The notes: generated from the sequence alone by a model not told the origin. Positions 1-6,578 are shown, counted from the stretch's first letter. The stretch: 14,183 bases of DNA from an uncultured Oscillospiraceae bacterium (GCA_900754605.1 CAAEDK010000190.1:1-14183); one strand, 5' to 3'. Program-made: numbers and translations.

Positions 1-764
1 CCCATAGGGGCCAGCACCTCTTTGAATGCGCGGATAGCGTTGGGCACACCGGACTTGAGCACATTATAAGTGTCCACCAGCAGGGTCGCATTGGTGGGAT
101 ACAGCTCACAGTAGGTCTTAAAGGCTGTATACTCGTCAGGGAACATCTGTACCCAGGAGTGGGCCATCGTACCTGTGGCGGGAGAACCATAGTGCTGGTC
201 AGCCATAGTACAAGCCGTAGCTGCACAGCCAGCGATATAAGAAGCCCGGGCACCCAGCAGGGCCCCGTCCGGACCATGTGCCCGGCGGGAACCAAATTCT
301 GCCACCGGACGTCCCTCCGCCGCACGCACAATGCGGTTGGACTTGGTTGCAATCAGGCACTGATGATTGAGGCAGAGGAGCACAAAGGTCTCAATAAACT
401 GGGCCTGGATGGCCGGCGCACGCACGGTCAGGATGGGCTCACCTGGGAAGATAGGCGTTCCCTCGGGAACAGCCCAAATATCTCCAGTAAAGGAGAATTC
501 GCTCAAATATTCCAAAAAGCCCTCGGAAAAACAGCCCTTTGACCGCAGGTAGGTAATGTCCTCCTCATCAAAGTGCAGGTTTTCGATATACTCCACCACC
601 TGGGCCAGACCTGCCGCAATGGCAAAGCCGCCCTGATCCGGGACGGAGCGGTAAAATACATCGAAATAGCACATCCGGTCGGCCAGACCGGTCTGGAAAT
701 AGCCGTTCCCCATGGTCAGCTCGTAAAAATCGCAGAGCATGGTCAGATTTGTCTTTGCTTTCAT
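1..764 (-). CDS. pncB: Nicotinate phosphoribosyltransferase, N-terminal part (runs off the window)
   Basis: This enzyme joins nicotinate to PRPP to give nicotinate mononucleotide, the entry step of NAD salvage, in the cytoplasm. The reading frame opens at the ATG complementary to 762-764 and stays open to base 1, giving 254 residues of a protein that is usually about 480 long. The first residues read MKAKTNLTMLCDFYELTMG, the usual N-terminus of the family. FGSRRAHGPDGA (His at about residue 163) is a family active-site stretch. GTMAHSW carries His202, which matches the autophosphorylated histidine of the Salmonella enzyme. A GAGGAGG-type ribosome binding site ends 7 bases before the ATG. It is divergent from the rubrerythrin gene. 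The 3' half is missing only because of the window edge, and no frame break was seen. Confidence 0.93.
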   Translation of the reverse strand, partial: MKAKTNLTMLCDFYELTMGNGYFQTGLADRMCYFDVFYRSVPDQGGFAIAAGLAQVVEYIENLHFDEEDITYLRSKGCFSEGFLEYLSEFSFTGDIWAVPEGTPIFPGEPILTVRAPAIQAQFIETFVLLCLNHQCLIATKSNRIVRAAEGRPVAEFGSRRAHGPDGALLGARASYIAGCAATACTMADQHYGSPATGTMAHSWVQMFPDEYTAFKTYCELYPTNATLLVDTYNVLKSGVPNAIRAFKEVLAPM

Positions 765-786
765 CTCTGAGGTATCCTCCTCGTGT

Positions 787-802
787 GGGTGACATGACAC
801 CC
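787..802. promoter_or_regulatory. Palindrome GGGTGACATGACACCC in the pncB leader
   Basis: GGGTG (787-791) and CACCC (798-802) form a 5-bp inverted repeat around ACATGA, with TGACA repeated inside. It covers part of the predicted -35 of the rubrerythrin promoter and lies near the pncB transcription start. It could be an operator, or a hairpin in the pncB mRNA. A nicotinate-responsive repressor would suit the gene, but I cannot confirm a match to any known operator. Confidence 0.3.
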
Positions 803-822
803 TAAATTGCCTCCATTATACT
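794..822 (+). promoter_or_regulatory. Predicted sigma-A promoter of rubrerythrin
   Basis: ATGACA (794-799), 17 bases, then TATACT (817-822) fits the sigma-A consensus at 5 of 6 bases in each element. The start would be near 829, leaving a leader of about 115 bases before the rubrerythrin ATG. It shares bases 817-820 with the pncB -10 on the other strand. Confidence 0.5.
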
Positions 823-843
823 AGGTCAACGAGGAAAAGGCAA
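815..843 (-). promoter_or_regulatory. Predicted sigma-A promoter of pncB
   Basis: Read on the minus strand, TTGCCT (complement of 838-843), a 17-base spacer and a perfect TATAAT (complement of 815-820) stand in front of pncB. Transcription would start near 808, giving a leader of roughly 45 bases. The -10 element overlaps the -10 of the opposing rubrerythrin promoter. The call rests on motif match only. Confidence 0.6.
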
Positions 844-881
844 GGAGAAGCGGACTCTTTTGTAAATTTTCTGCAAAGGGA

Positions 882-904
882 ATGCCCGGATCGTTTTCGG
901 GCAT
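882..904 (+). promoter_or_regulatory. Inverted repeat in the rubrerythrin leader
   Basis: ATGCCCG (882-888) and CGGGCAT (898-904) form a perfect 7-bp stem around a 9-base loop, about 27 bases before the ribosome binding site. There is no U-tract, so it is not a terminator. It could stabilise the mRNA or bind a regulator. It does not resemble the AT-rich PerR box expected near oxidative-stress genes. Confidence 0.35.
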
Positions 905-944
905 ACTGGAACAGAATCCAAATAATACAAAGGAGGAATCTTCT

Positions 945-1562
945 ATGTCAGATCAAGCCAAAAACTTTTCCACCAGCCGTACCAGAGAGAACCTGATGCG
1001 CGCTTTTGCCGGGGAGAGCCAGGCCCGCAGCCGCTATACCATTGCAGCAGGAATCGCCCACAAAAGCGGCCTGGCCGTGATCCAGGGCCTATTCCTGTTC
1101 ACCGCCGAGCAGGAAAAAAACCATGCCAAACAGTTCTACCGTCAGCTTCACGACCTGAGCGGCCAGACTGTACGGGTGGACGGCACCTATCCAGTGGATC
1201 TATATACCGATCTGTTGGACTATCTCCGAGCCGCCCAGCATAACGAGTATCAGGAATGGGAACACGACTATGCCGCCTTTGCCCACACCGCCATGGAGGA
1301 AGGATTTCCTCTGGTCGGAAAGCTGTTTGAGAACATTGCCGGGGTGGAAAAGCTCCACGGAGACCGCTTTGGCCGGTATGCCGACCTGCTGGAACAGGAT
1401 CGTCTATTCGTCTCCGATGTAAAAGCAGAGTGGCTGTGCCTGCACTGCGGCTATGTTGTAGATGCCACCGTTGCTCCCGCAAACTGCCCTGTGTGCCGCC
1501 ATCCCCAGGGGTACTTTATTCGGGCAGAACTGACGCCATTCCGCAGCAGCGCGCCTCTCTAA
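945..1562 (+). CDS. rbr: Rubrerythrin
   Basis: Rubrerythrin is a cytoplasmic non-haem diiron peroxidase that reduces hydrogen peroxide in anaerobes with electrons from NADH or rubredoxin systems. The 205-residue protein has the usual two parts. An N-terminal ferritin-like four-helix domain carries the iron-ligand motifs FAGESQARSRY (Glu24) and EQEKNH. A C-terminal rubredoxin-type FeS4 domain has Cys165, Cys168, Cys181 and Cys184 (CxxC, 12 residues, CPVC). The frame could open earlier, at 882, but AGGAGG at 931-936 sits 8 bases before the ATG at 945 and decides the start. It appears monocistronic: its own promoter lies upstream and a hairpin terminator follows 22 bases after the stop. Its role would be oxygen and peroxide protection. 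Confidence 0.95.
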   Translation: MSDQAKNFSTSRTRENLMRAFAGESQARSRYTIAAGIAHKSGLAVIQGLFLFTAEQEKNHAKQFYRQLHDLSGQTVRVDGTYPVDLYTDLLDYLRAAQHNEYQEWEHDYAAFAHTAMEEGFPLVGKLFENIAGVEKLHGDRFGRYADLLEQDRLFVSDVKAEWLCLHCGYVVDATVAPANCPVCRHPQGYFIRAELTPFRSSAPL

Positions 1563-1584
1563 TTGTTACAAAAATATTAAATCC

Positions 1585-1622
1585 CAGGAAGTCTCCCTAT
1601 CACAGGAGGCTTCCTGTTTTTT
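1585..1622 (+). terminator. Rho-independent terminator of rubrerythrin
   Basis: CAGGAAGTCTCC (1585-1596) pairs with GGAGGCTTCCTG (1605-1616) through one T-G wobble, around an 8-base loop. A run of six T follows. Confidence 0.88.
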
Positions 1623-1736
1623 AACTAATACACAACTTTTGTTCTATTTTTTCACATAATATCTCCATTCTGTTCCTACCAACACAGGAAATTATGAACG
1701 AACTCTTAACTTTTTATTAAGACTCAAGAAACAATC

Positions 1737-1764
1737 TTGTAATATTTGAAAAGCGTGCTATCAT
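1737..1764 (+). promoter_or_regulatory. Predicted promoter of the glycosyltransferase
   Basis: TTGTAA (1737-1742), 16 bases, TATCAT (1759-1764). The start would fall near 1771 and give a leader of about 145 bases, long for a bacterial gene and consistent with RNA-level control. Confidence 0.45.
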
Positions 1765-1765
1765 G

Positions 1766-1893
1766 GTGCGTACCCAAACGTATGCCCCACTCATGGGGTC
1801 TGTCAAAATTAGTCCGTATCAACAAATGCCGGAGCGCTCTTCCCTTCATCCTATAGATGGGGTAGGGGCACAAACCTGCAAACGCAGTTCCGG
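1766..1893 (+). promoter_or_regulatory. Structured 5' leader of unknown class
   Basis: The leader holds at least four possible stems. GGTGCGTAC can pair with GTATGCCCC, with one mismatch and one G-U. CCCCA and TGGGG (around 1785-1799) form a second stem that uses the same C run, so the two exclude each other. CCGGA (1829-1833) pairs with TCCGG (1889-1893), extended by GCG/CGC across a bulge, and closes a domain of about 65 nt. Inside that domain CATC/GATG and CTGC/GCAG hairpins are possible. This is what a riboswitch or attenuator would look like. I compared it from memory with the c-di-GMP, THF, TPP and ZTP classes and recognise none. Folding was done by eye. Confidence 0.35.
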
Positions 1894-1914
1894 ACAATCA
1901 AAAAGGTGTTTTCT

Positions 1915-3201
1915 ATGAATATGATCCGAATGGTCGAGGCATTCAACCTGTTTCTGGCCGTCCTGTTCACCCTGGCCTATTCCTATCAGCTGGTCTACCT
2001 CTTTCTGGGGCTGATCCGCCGGAAACATTGGAAGCAGCCGGAGGCCCAACAACTCCACCGCTATGCCGCGGTGATCTCCGCCCGGAATGAGGCCGGAGTA
2101 ATTGGTGAACTGATCCACACTCTAAAACAGCAGAACTATCCATCAGACTTGCTGGATGTCTATGTCGTGGCAGACAACTGCACAGATGACACAGCTCAGG
2201 TATCCCGCAGGGCAGGCGCCATCGTGTATGAGCGCTTCAACCAGCACAAAAAGGGAAAAGGCTATGCCTTGGACTATCTTTTCCGCACCCTGGCTCACGA
2301 GGGCCGCGACCAGTATGACGGCTATTTGATTTTTGATGCCGACAACCTGGTAGACCCCAACTTTGTACGGGAGATGAACAAGGTATTTGACAGTGGAGAC
2401 TACGGCGCCATCACCTGCTACCGCAACTCTCAGAACTTTGGCGCCAACTGGATCTCTGCTGGTTATGCCATCTGGTTCCTGCGAGAGGCCCGCTTCCTGA
2501 ACTTCCCTCGTATGCTGCTGGGCACCAACTGCCACGTCTCAGGTACCGGCTTCCTCATCTCCGCCGACGTGATCCGTGAGAATGGCGGCTGGCCCTATCA
2601 TTTGCTCACAGAAGATATTGAATTCTCCGTCAGCTGTGCCCTGAAGGGCCGCCGTATTGGCTACTGTGATAAAGCGGTCATTTATGACGAACAACCCACC
2701 GCCTTCCAGCAGTCCTGGGATCAGCGTCTGCGTTGGTCAAAAGGCTTCTATCAGGTCAATGCCAATTACAGCGGCGACCTGGTGCGTGGGTTCTGCCAAA
2801 AACCCAGCCGGAAGAGTTGGTCCTGCTATGATATGTTTATGACCGTCGCGCCCGGAATGCTGCTCACTCTGGTCACCATCGCCTTCAATCTGGTGGTGTG
2901 TCTGGCCTGCTTGGGTCAGCCCTCCTACATTGTGAAGGAAATCCTGTCCGTGTCCGGCAGCTTCCTGCTGTCCACCGTAGCCAGTTTTTATCTGGGACTG
3001 CTTCTCTATGGAATCCTCACTGTCCTGTGTGAGTGGGATCAGATCCAGATTCCTACCGGGAAAAAGTTCCTCTATGTCTTTACCTTCCCCCTCTTTATGT
3101 TTACTTATATCCCCATCTCCCTGGCTGCTCTGGTGAAAAAGGTAGAGTGGAAGCCCATCTATCACACGGGCAACCGCCAGTCCCTGGGCAAGGCCGCCTG
3201 A
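1915..3201 (+). CDS. Membrane glycosyltransferase, GT2 family, processive type
   Basis: This is an inner-membrane enzyme that probably polymerises or transfers sugars from a nucleotide-sugar to make a surface glycan; the sugar cannot be told. The 428-residue protein begins with one membrane helix (about residues 5-27). A cytoplasmic GT-A domain opens with SARNEAGVI, then has VVADNCTDDT, the DxD motif DAD (141-143), TED (232-234) and QRLRW (270-274). TED plus QxxRW is the signature of processive enzymes such as cellulose and hyaluronan synthases. Three or four membrane helices fill residues 300-410. The frame also allows a GTG at 1906, but AAAGGTG just before the ATG at 1915 favours the ATG. 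No PilZ domain or partner subunit is adjacent. It stands alone between its own leader and a strong terminator. Confidence 0.85.
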   Translation: MNMIRMVEAFNLFLAVLFTLAYSYQLVYLFLGLIRRKHWKQPEAQQLHRYAAVISARNEAGVIGELIHTLKQQNYPSDLLDVYVVADNCTDDTAQVSRRAGAIVYERFNQHKKGKGYALDYLFRTLAHEGRDQYDGYLIFDADNLVDPNFVREMNKVFDSGDYGAITCYRNSQNFGANWISAGYAIWFLREARFLNFPRMLLGTNCHVSGTGFLISADVIRENGGWPYHLLTEDIEFSVSCALKGRRIGYCDKAVIYDEQPTAFQQSWDQRLRWSKGFYQVNANYSGDLVRGFCQKPSRKSWSCYDMFMTVAPGMLLTLVTIAFNLVVCLACLGQPSYIVKEILSVSGSFLLSTVASFYLGLLLYGILTVLCEWDQIQIPTGKKFLYVFTFPLFMFTYIPISLAALVKKVEWKPIYHTGNRQSLGKAA

Positions 3202-3225
3202 CATCAGATTGAATTTTCATCACCC

Positions 3226-3267
3226 ACAGCTGTGAGCCTCCACACGAGCCGCTCACAGCTGTTTTTC
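3226..3267 (+). terminator. Rho-independent terminator of the glycosyltransferase
   Basis: ACAGCTGTGAGC (3226-3237) and GCTCACAGCTGT (3251-3262) form a perfect 12-bp stem with a 13-base loop, followed by TTTTTC. It separates the glycosyltransferase from the GntR gene. Confidence 0.93.
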
Positions 3268-3309
3268 TTTCCGTTGACATTTCTTCCAAAAAAACATCAG
3301 AAATTGTTG

Positions 3310-3329
3310 CTAGTATGCTAGTAGACAAT
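3310..3329. promoter_or_regulatory. Predicted GntR operator 1 (autoregulation)
   Basis: This 20-mer matches the ideal palindrome CTTGTATACTAGTATACAAG at 16 of 20 bases and shares CTAGTAnACAA with operator 2. A wider inverted repeat AAATTGT (3301-3307) / ACAATTT (3325-3331) encloses it. It sits over the candidate -35 of the regulator gene. Confidence 0.5.
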
Positions 3330-3350
3330 TTGTGCGCAATGTGCCACAAT
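3322..3350 (+). promoter_or_regulatory. Candidate promoter of the GntR gene
   Basis: TAGACA (3322-3327), 17 bases, CACAAT (3345-3350) is a moderate sigma-A match. The -35 lies inside the predicted operator at 3310-3329, which would let the regulator repress itself. A TTGACA at 3274-3279 has no good -10 at the right distance. Confidence 0.35.
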
Positions 3351-3461
3351 AAAATTAAAATATAGCTTTGACCGGACTTCTGAGTACGCAGATCAATCGA
3401 ATCCACATGGAATCATCCCCTATGCGGGCCGGAAGATCCGAAATGTTATAGGAGGACACCC

Positions 3462-4139
3462 GTGCATATCTCAGAACGACTTCCCCGGGAAAGCAGCCGC
3501 GACTATGCCCTGCGGATCATTAAGGACAATATCATATCCCTTCACCTAGAGCCTGGAAGCCAGATCAGCGAAAATGAACTGGCCTCTGAGATGGGCCTGT
3601 CCCGCACCCCGGTACGGGAGGCACTGATCGAACTTGCCAAGGTGAAGATCATCGAGACTTACCCGCAAAGAAAAAGTGTTGTCTCCCTCATCGACTACGA
3701 TCTGGTAGATGAATCCCGCTTCATGCGTGATGTACTGGAGTGTGCCATCGTGGAACAGGTCTGCGACCTTATCACCCCAGCAGACCTTCAGGCTTTGGAG
3801 GAAAATGTACGCCTTCAACATTTCTACCTGGACAACTACGACCCTGAAAATCTTATGTGGCTGGACAATAAATTCCATGAGACACTCTTTCGGATCGCCC
3901 GTAAATCTCAGGTACACAGCCTCATTCAAAATATCTCCATCCATTTTGACCGGGTACGCAGTATGTCTCTGACCTCTGTGGAAAGCCAACAGGCCGCAGT
4001 CCAGGATCACGAGGAAATCACCCGGCAGATCCGGGCTGGAAACGCAGATTTGGCCCGGCGGCAGATGGAGACCCATCTGAGCCGGTATAAAGTTGATGCC
4101 GTAAAGCTTCAGGCGGAGTTCCCCCAATATTTTAAATAA
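3462..4139 (+). CDS. GntR-family transcriptional regulator, FCD (FadR-like) subgroup
   Basis: Predicted sugar-acid-responsive repressor or activator of the downstream operon. The 225-residue protein has an N-terminal winged helix (about residues 10-78) with GntR hallmarks ISENELASEMGLSRTPVREA. A helical FCD ligand domain (about 90-215) contains DNKFHETLFR and DHEEITRQIRAG; such domains commonly bind a carboxylate with a metal held by Asp and His residues. The start is GTG, set by GGAGGA at 3451-3456. It lies 245 bases upstream of the operon on the same strand. Related operators precede both, so control of its own gene and of the operon is inferred. FCD regulators beside uxu genes are typically UxuR/ExuR-like, but the effector here is unknown. 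Confidence 0.9.
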   Translation: MHISERLPRESSRDYALRIIKDNIISLHLEPGSQISENELASEMGLSRTPVREALIELAKVKIIETYPQRKSVVSLIDYDLVDESRFMRDVLECAIVEQVCDLITPADLQALEENVRLQHFYLDNYDPENLMWLDNKFHETLFRIARKSQVHSLIQNISIHFDRVRSMSLTSVESQQAAVQDHEEITRQIRAGNADLARRQMETHLSRYKVDAVKLQAEFPQYFK

Positions 4140-4189
4140 CCCGCTCATTGGCCAAGAAGCAGAAGAAGAAAACAAATTCCAATCCTTTC

Positions 4190-4222
4190 ATGCAAATTTT
4201 CAAAGTTTTTTATGATTTGCAT
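4190..4222. repeat. Inverted repeat ATGCAAAT / ATTTGCAT upstream of the operon promoter
   Basis: ATGCAAAT (4190-4197) and ATTTGCAT (4215-4222) form a perfect 8-bp inverted repeat with a 17-base gap, 35 bases before the operon -35. It is AT-rich and has no U-tract on the plus strand, so it is a poor terminator for the GntR gene. It could be a second regulator site. Confidence 0.3.
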
Positions 4223-4255
4223 AAAAAATAACTTAAATCTTTGTTTATTCCCCAT

Positions 4256-4275
4256 CTTGTGTTCTAGTATACAAG
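4256..4275. promoter_or_regulatory. Predicted GntR operator 2 (operon control)
   Basis: CTTGTGTTCTAGTATACAAG matches the perfect palindrome CTTGTATACTAGTATACAAG at 18 of 20 bases. It covers the -35 and runs into the spacer of the predicted operon promoter, the position expected for a repressor that blocks RNA polymerase. Confidence 0.6.
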
Positions 4276-4286
4276 TATTGTAGAAT
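4257..4286 (+). promoter_or_regulatory. Predicted promoter of the sugar-acid operon
   Basis: TTGTGT (4257-4262), 18 bases, TAGAAT (4281-4286). Most of the spacer is occupied by operator 2. The transcript would start near 4293, leaving a leader of about 92 bases. Confidence 0.5.
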
Positions 4287-4302
4287 AATGTCAGTGAGAC
4301 AG

Positions 4303-4359
4303 GGACCGGGCCTGTGGTACGTATGCCAGAAAGAGCGGCAAAAGGAAATGACCCGGTCC
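4303..4359 (+). promoter_or_regulatory. Closed stem in the operon leader
   Basis: GGACCGGG (4303-4310) and CCCGGTCC (4352-4359) are perfect 8-bp complements enclosing 41 bases, with a small inner hairpin TGGTA...TGCCA at 4315-4328. It starts about 10 bases after the predicted transcription start and ends 8 bases before the ribosome binding site (AAGGGTGG). It may protect the 5' end of the mRNA. No riboswitch class was recognised. Confidence 0.45.
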
Positions 4360-4384
4360 AAACTGAGAAGGGTGGTCACAAGAG

Positions 4385-5425
4385 ATGAAAGAAACGATGA
4401 AGGAAGTTGTCATCATTGGCCCAAAGCAGTTTGAGGTCCGGGAAGTCCCCGTGCCCAAGCCCGCAGACAATGAAGTCCTGGTTCAGATGAAAGCAGCCGG
4501 TGTGTGCGGCTCCGACGTGCATCTGTTCCTGGGCGAGAACCCCAATGCCGTATTCCCCCGTGTCCCCGGCCATGAGAATGCCGGCGTCATTGTGGCGGTT
4601 GGCAAGGACGTCAAGAATGTCAAAGTGGGCGACCATGTGGTGGTAGACCTGGTGGTGGCTTGCGGCGAGTGCCCCCAGTGCCGGGCTGGCCGCCGCAACG
4701 TGTGCCGGCAGGTGAAGGCCCGCGGCTCTGCTATTGACGGCGGTTGGAGAGAGTATTTCGCCGTTCCGGAGCATGAGGTCTATGTCATGCCTAAGGAGCT
4801 TTCCTTCCAGGATGCAGCCTTGATCGAACCCTTTGCCATCGGTGGTCACTGCACCGCCCGTGCTGGCATCCAGGGCGGCGAAACCGTCTTGGTCCTGGGC
4901 AGCGGAACCATCGGTGCTGTCATTCTCCAGACCCTGAAAGTCAAGGGCTGCCGTGTCATGTGTGCCGACATCAATCCCAGTTCTCTGGAGCGTGCCCGTG
5001 ACTACGGAGCTGATGCCATTGTCAATACTAAGGAGCAGGATCTCAAGCAGGCTGTCCAGGAGTTCACCAATGGTGCCGGCGTAGATGTCATCTTTGACTC
5101 CGCCTGCTACCCCGGTTCTCTTACCGCTCTTCTGGAGATGGGCATCCCCGCCAACGGAGCTACCATCGTCCCCATGGGCTTCTGCACCGCTCAGGAAGGC
5201 ATCACTCAGGCCATGATCAACACCCGTGAGTTGTCTATCATTGGCACCCGTATGTCCTGCAATCAGTTCCAGCCCACCATCGAGCGCTTCGCCCGTCATG
5301 AGTTCCAGCTGGACGGTATGGTAAGCCACTATATCCCCTTCGCCCAGGTCGAGCAGGTCTTTGAGAACATCATCCACCCCCCGAAGGATATGAAGAAGAT
5401 GGTTATCCTCTTCGACGGGGAATAA
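4385..5425 (+). CDS. Zinc-dependent sugar-acid dehydrogenase, RspB/LgoD-like (possible L-gulonate 5-dehydrogenase)
   Basis: This cytoplasmic NAD-dependent medium-chain dehydrogenase would oxidise a secondary hydroxyl of a hexonate. Beside UxuB and UxuA the fitting reaction is L-gulonate to D-fructuronate; L-galactonate to tagaturonate is the main alternative. In 346 residues the catalytic zinc site shows Cys41 (GVCGSD), His63-Glu64 (GHENAG) and Glu148. The structural zinc site has Cys93, 96, 99 and 107. The Rossmann motif GSGTIG is at 172-177 with Asp195 on the next strand, which favours NAD over NADP. The stretches DSACYPGSL and ELSIIGTR...NQF resemble E. coli RspB and YjjN (LgoD). I chose the ATG at 4385 because AAGGGTGG lies 9 bases before it; an ATG at 4397 is possible. 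It is the first gene of the operon. Confidence 0.85.
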   Translation: MKETMKEVVIIGPKQFEVREVPVPKPADNEVLVQMKAAGVCGSDVHLFLGENPNAVFPRVPGHENAGVIVAVGKDVKNVKVGDHVVVDLVVACGECPQCRAGRRNVCRQVKARGSAIDGGWREYFAVPEHEVYVMPKELSFQDAALIEPFAIGGHCTARAGIQGGETVLVLGSGTIGAVILQTLKVKGCRVMCADINPSSLERARDYGADAIVNTKEQDLKQAVQEFTNGAGVDVIFDSACYPGSLTALLEMGIPANGATIVPMGFCTAQEGITQAMINTRELSIIGTRMSCNQFQPTIERFARHEFQLDGMVSHYIPFAQVEQVFENIIHPPKDMKKMVILFDGE

Positions 5426-5441
5426 GCGGATCGATTCGTAT

Positions 5442-5471
5442 TTAACCGTCCAGCGGATCCGCTGGCGTTAA
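5442..5471 (+). promoter_or_regulatory. Intercistronic hairpin 1 (dehydrogenase-dctP)
   Basis: CCAGCGGATCCGCTGG (5450-5465) is a perfect palindrome, extended by TTAAC (5442-5446) and GTTAA (5467-5471) across a small internal loop. There is no U-tract. It lies just upstream of the binding-protein gene, where it could protect the dctP end of the mRNA or limit upstream readthrough. Confidence 0.6.
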
Positions 5472-5511
5472 AGAAGTTTGTGAGAATGAGATTATTAGGA
5501 GGAGAACGAAC

Positions 5512-6528
5512 ATGAACATGAAGAAAATTGCTTCCGTGACTCTTGCTGCGGCTCTGTCCGCCTCTCTGCTGGCCGGCTGCGGCGGCAGCGGTGAAGGTGG
5601 CAGCGACTCTGTCACCCTGAAAATTGGCGACAACTGGGGCGCCACCCACCCCATGGCCGCCGCCCTGGACACCGTCTTTAAGACCCAGATCGAGGAAAAG
5701 ACCGACGGCGCCGTGAAGGTCGAGGTCTATCATGACGGCCTGCTGGGCGACGAGGCCGCACTGTGGCAGGGCGTCCGTGACGGCTCTGTGGACTTCACTG
5801 TGGTAGGCACCCCCATGAATCAGGAGTTCCCCATGATGCTGATCTCCGACTGGCCCTTCCTGTACCGTGACCTGGAGCACGCCATGAACGTGTGGACCGG
5901 CGAGGTGGCTGACGAAGTGAGCGCTGCCTTTGACGAGAAGTTCCCTGAAGTGGAGATGCTGTCCTGGGGCCCCAACTCCGCCCGTACCTTTACTTCCAAC
6001 AAGCCTCTGACTTGTGTGGAGGACTTCGCCGGTCAGAAGTTCCGTATGCCCAACAACCCCATCCACATCGGCATCGTGGAGGATCTGGGCGCCTCCGCTC
6101 AGGTCATCTCCCTGGGCGAGCTGTTCACCGCCCTGGAGACCGGCACTGTGGACGGCCAGGATAACGGCATGGTGACAGTGGTGGCTCAGAGCTTCCAGGA
6201 GGTGCAGAAGTATCTGTATGAGACCAACCACATCGTTGCCACCCTGGAGATCATCGGCAACAAGAATGCCATGAGCAAGCTCACCGAAGAGCAGCAGCAG
6301 GTCGTCCGCGACGCTGCCAAGGCCACTGCCAAGCAGGCTTGGGAGGACTACATTGCCTCCGTTGACACTGACCGCGAGACCATCGAGGCTGCCGGTGTGA
6401 CCGTCACCCAGATGACCGAGGCCGAGCGCACCAAGATGATTGAGAAGATCCAGCCCACTCTGAACGAGCTGTTGGCTGCCAACGACTGGGCTCCCGCTCT
6501 GATCGAGAAGATCGAAGCTGTCCAGTAA
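5512..6528 (+). CDS. dctP: TRAP transporter solute-binding lipoprotein, DctP family
   Basis: This extracellular receptor captures an organic acid and delivers it to the DctQM membrane unit, which is driven by an ion gradient rather than ATP. The 338-residue protein has a lipoprotein signal ending in LLAG with lipidated Cys23, then a Gly/Ser-rich linker. The mature DctP fold contains SARTFTSNKPL, AGQKFRMP (Arg178, the position that in this family binds the substrate carboxylate) and TGTVDGQDNGMV. AGGAGG at 5497-5502 supports the ATG at 5512 over the one at 5518. It is flanked on both sides by hairpins, suggesting it is made in excess over the membrane subunits. From its neighbours the ligand is probably a hexonate or hexuronate. 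Confidence 0.93.
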   Translation: MNMKKIASVTLAAALSASLLAGCGGSGEGGSDSVTLKIGDNWGATHPMAAALDTVFKTQIEEKTDGAVKVEVYHDGLLGDEAALWQGVRDGSVDFTVVGTPMNQEFPMMLISDWPFLYRDLEHAMNVWTGEVADEVSAAFDEKFPEVEMLSWGPNSARTFTSNKPLTCVEDFAGQKFRMPNNPIHIGIVEDLGASAQVISLGELFTALETGTVDGQDNGMVTVVAQSFQEVQKYLYETNHIVATLEIIGNKNAMSKLTEEQQQVVRDAAKATAKQAWEDYIASVDTDRETIEAAGVTVTQMTEAERTKMIEKIQPTLNELLAANDWAPALIEKIEAVQ

Positions 6529-6543
6529 TCAACCAATCCCCAA

Positions 6544-6571
6544 GACCGTGCCCCCTCTGGGGGGCGCGGTC
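6544..6571 (+). promoter_or_regulatory. Intercistronic hairpin 2 (dctP-dctQ)
   Basis: GACCGTGCCCCC (6544-6555) pairs with GGGGGCGCGGTC (6560-6571) as 12 bp with one T-G wobble and a 4-base loop. No U-tract follows. It probably shields the 3' end of the dctP message from exonucleases, giving more binding protein than permease. Confidence 0.65.
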
Positions 6572-6578
6572 TCACCCT

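Larger units (their letters stand above)
1563..1914 (+). other. 352-base intergenic stretch between rubrerythrin and the glycosyltransferase
   Basis: After the terminator, 1623-1736 is AT-rich and shows nothing I can name. From 1737 there is a promoter, then a structured leader to the glycosyltransferase start, both listed separately. No convincing small gene was seen on either strand. Confidence 0.6.

Noticed and set aside
159..542. Plus-strand frame of 127 codons inside pncB
   Set aside because: The minus strand here encodes unmistakable nicotinate phosphoribosyltransferase sequence; the plus frame has no recognisable features.
815..832. A third GntR operator in the pncB-rubrerythrin region (TATACTAG)
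   Set aside because: Only the left half matches the palindrome; the right half does not, and the shared bases are explained by the -10 elements.
1766..1893. A c-di-GMP (GEMM) riboswitch before the glycosyltransferase
   Set aside because: It was tempting because GT2 synthases are often c-di-GMP-linked, but the conserved GEMM core bases and tetraloop receptor are not present; left as an unknown leader.
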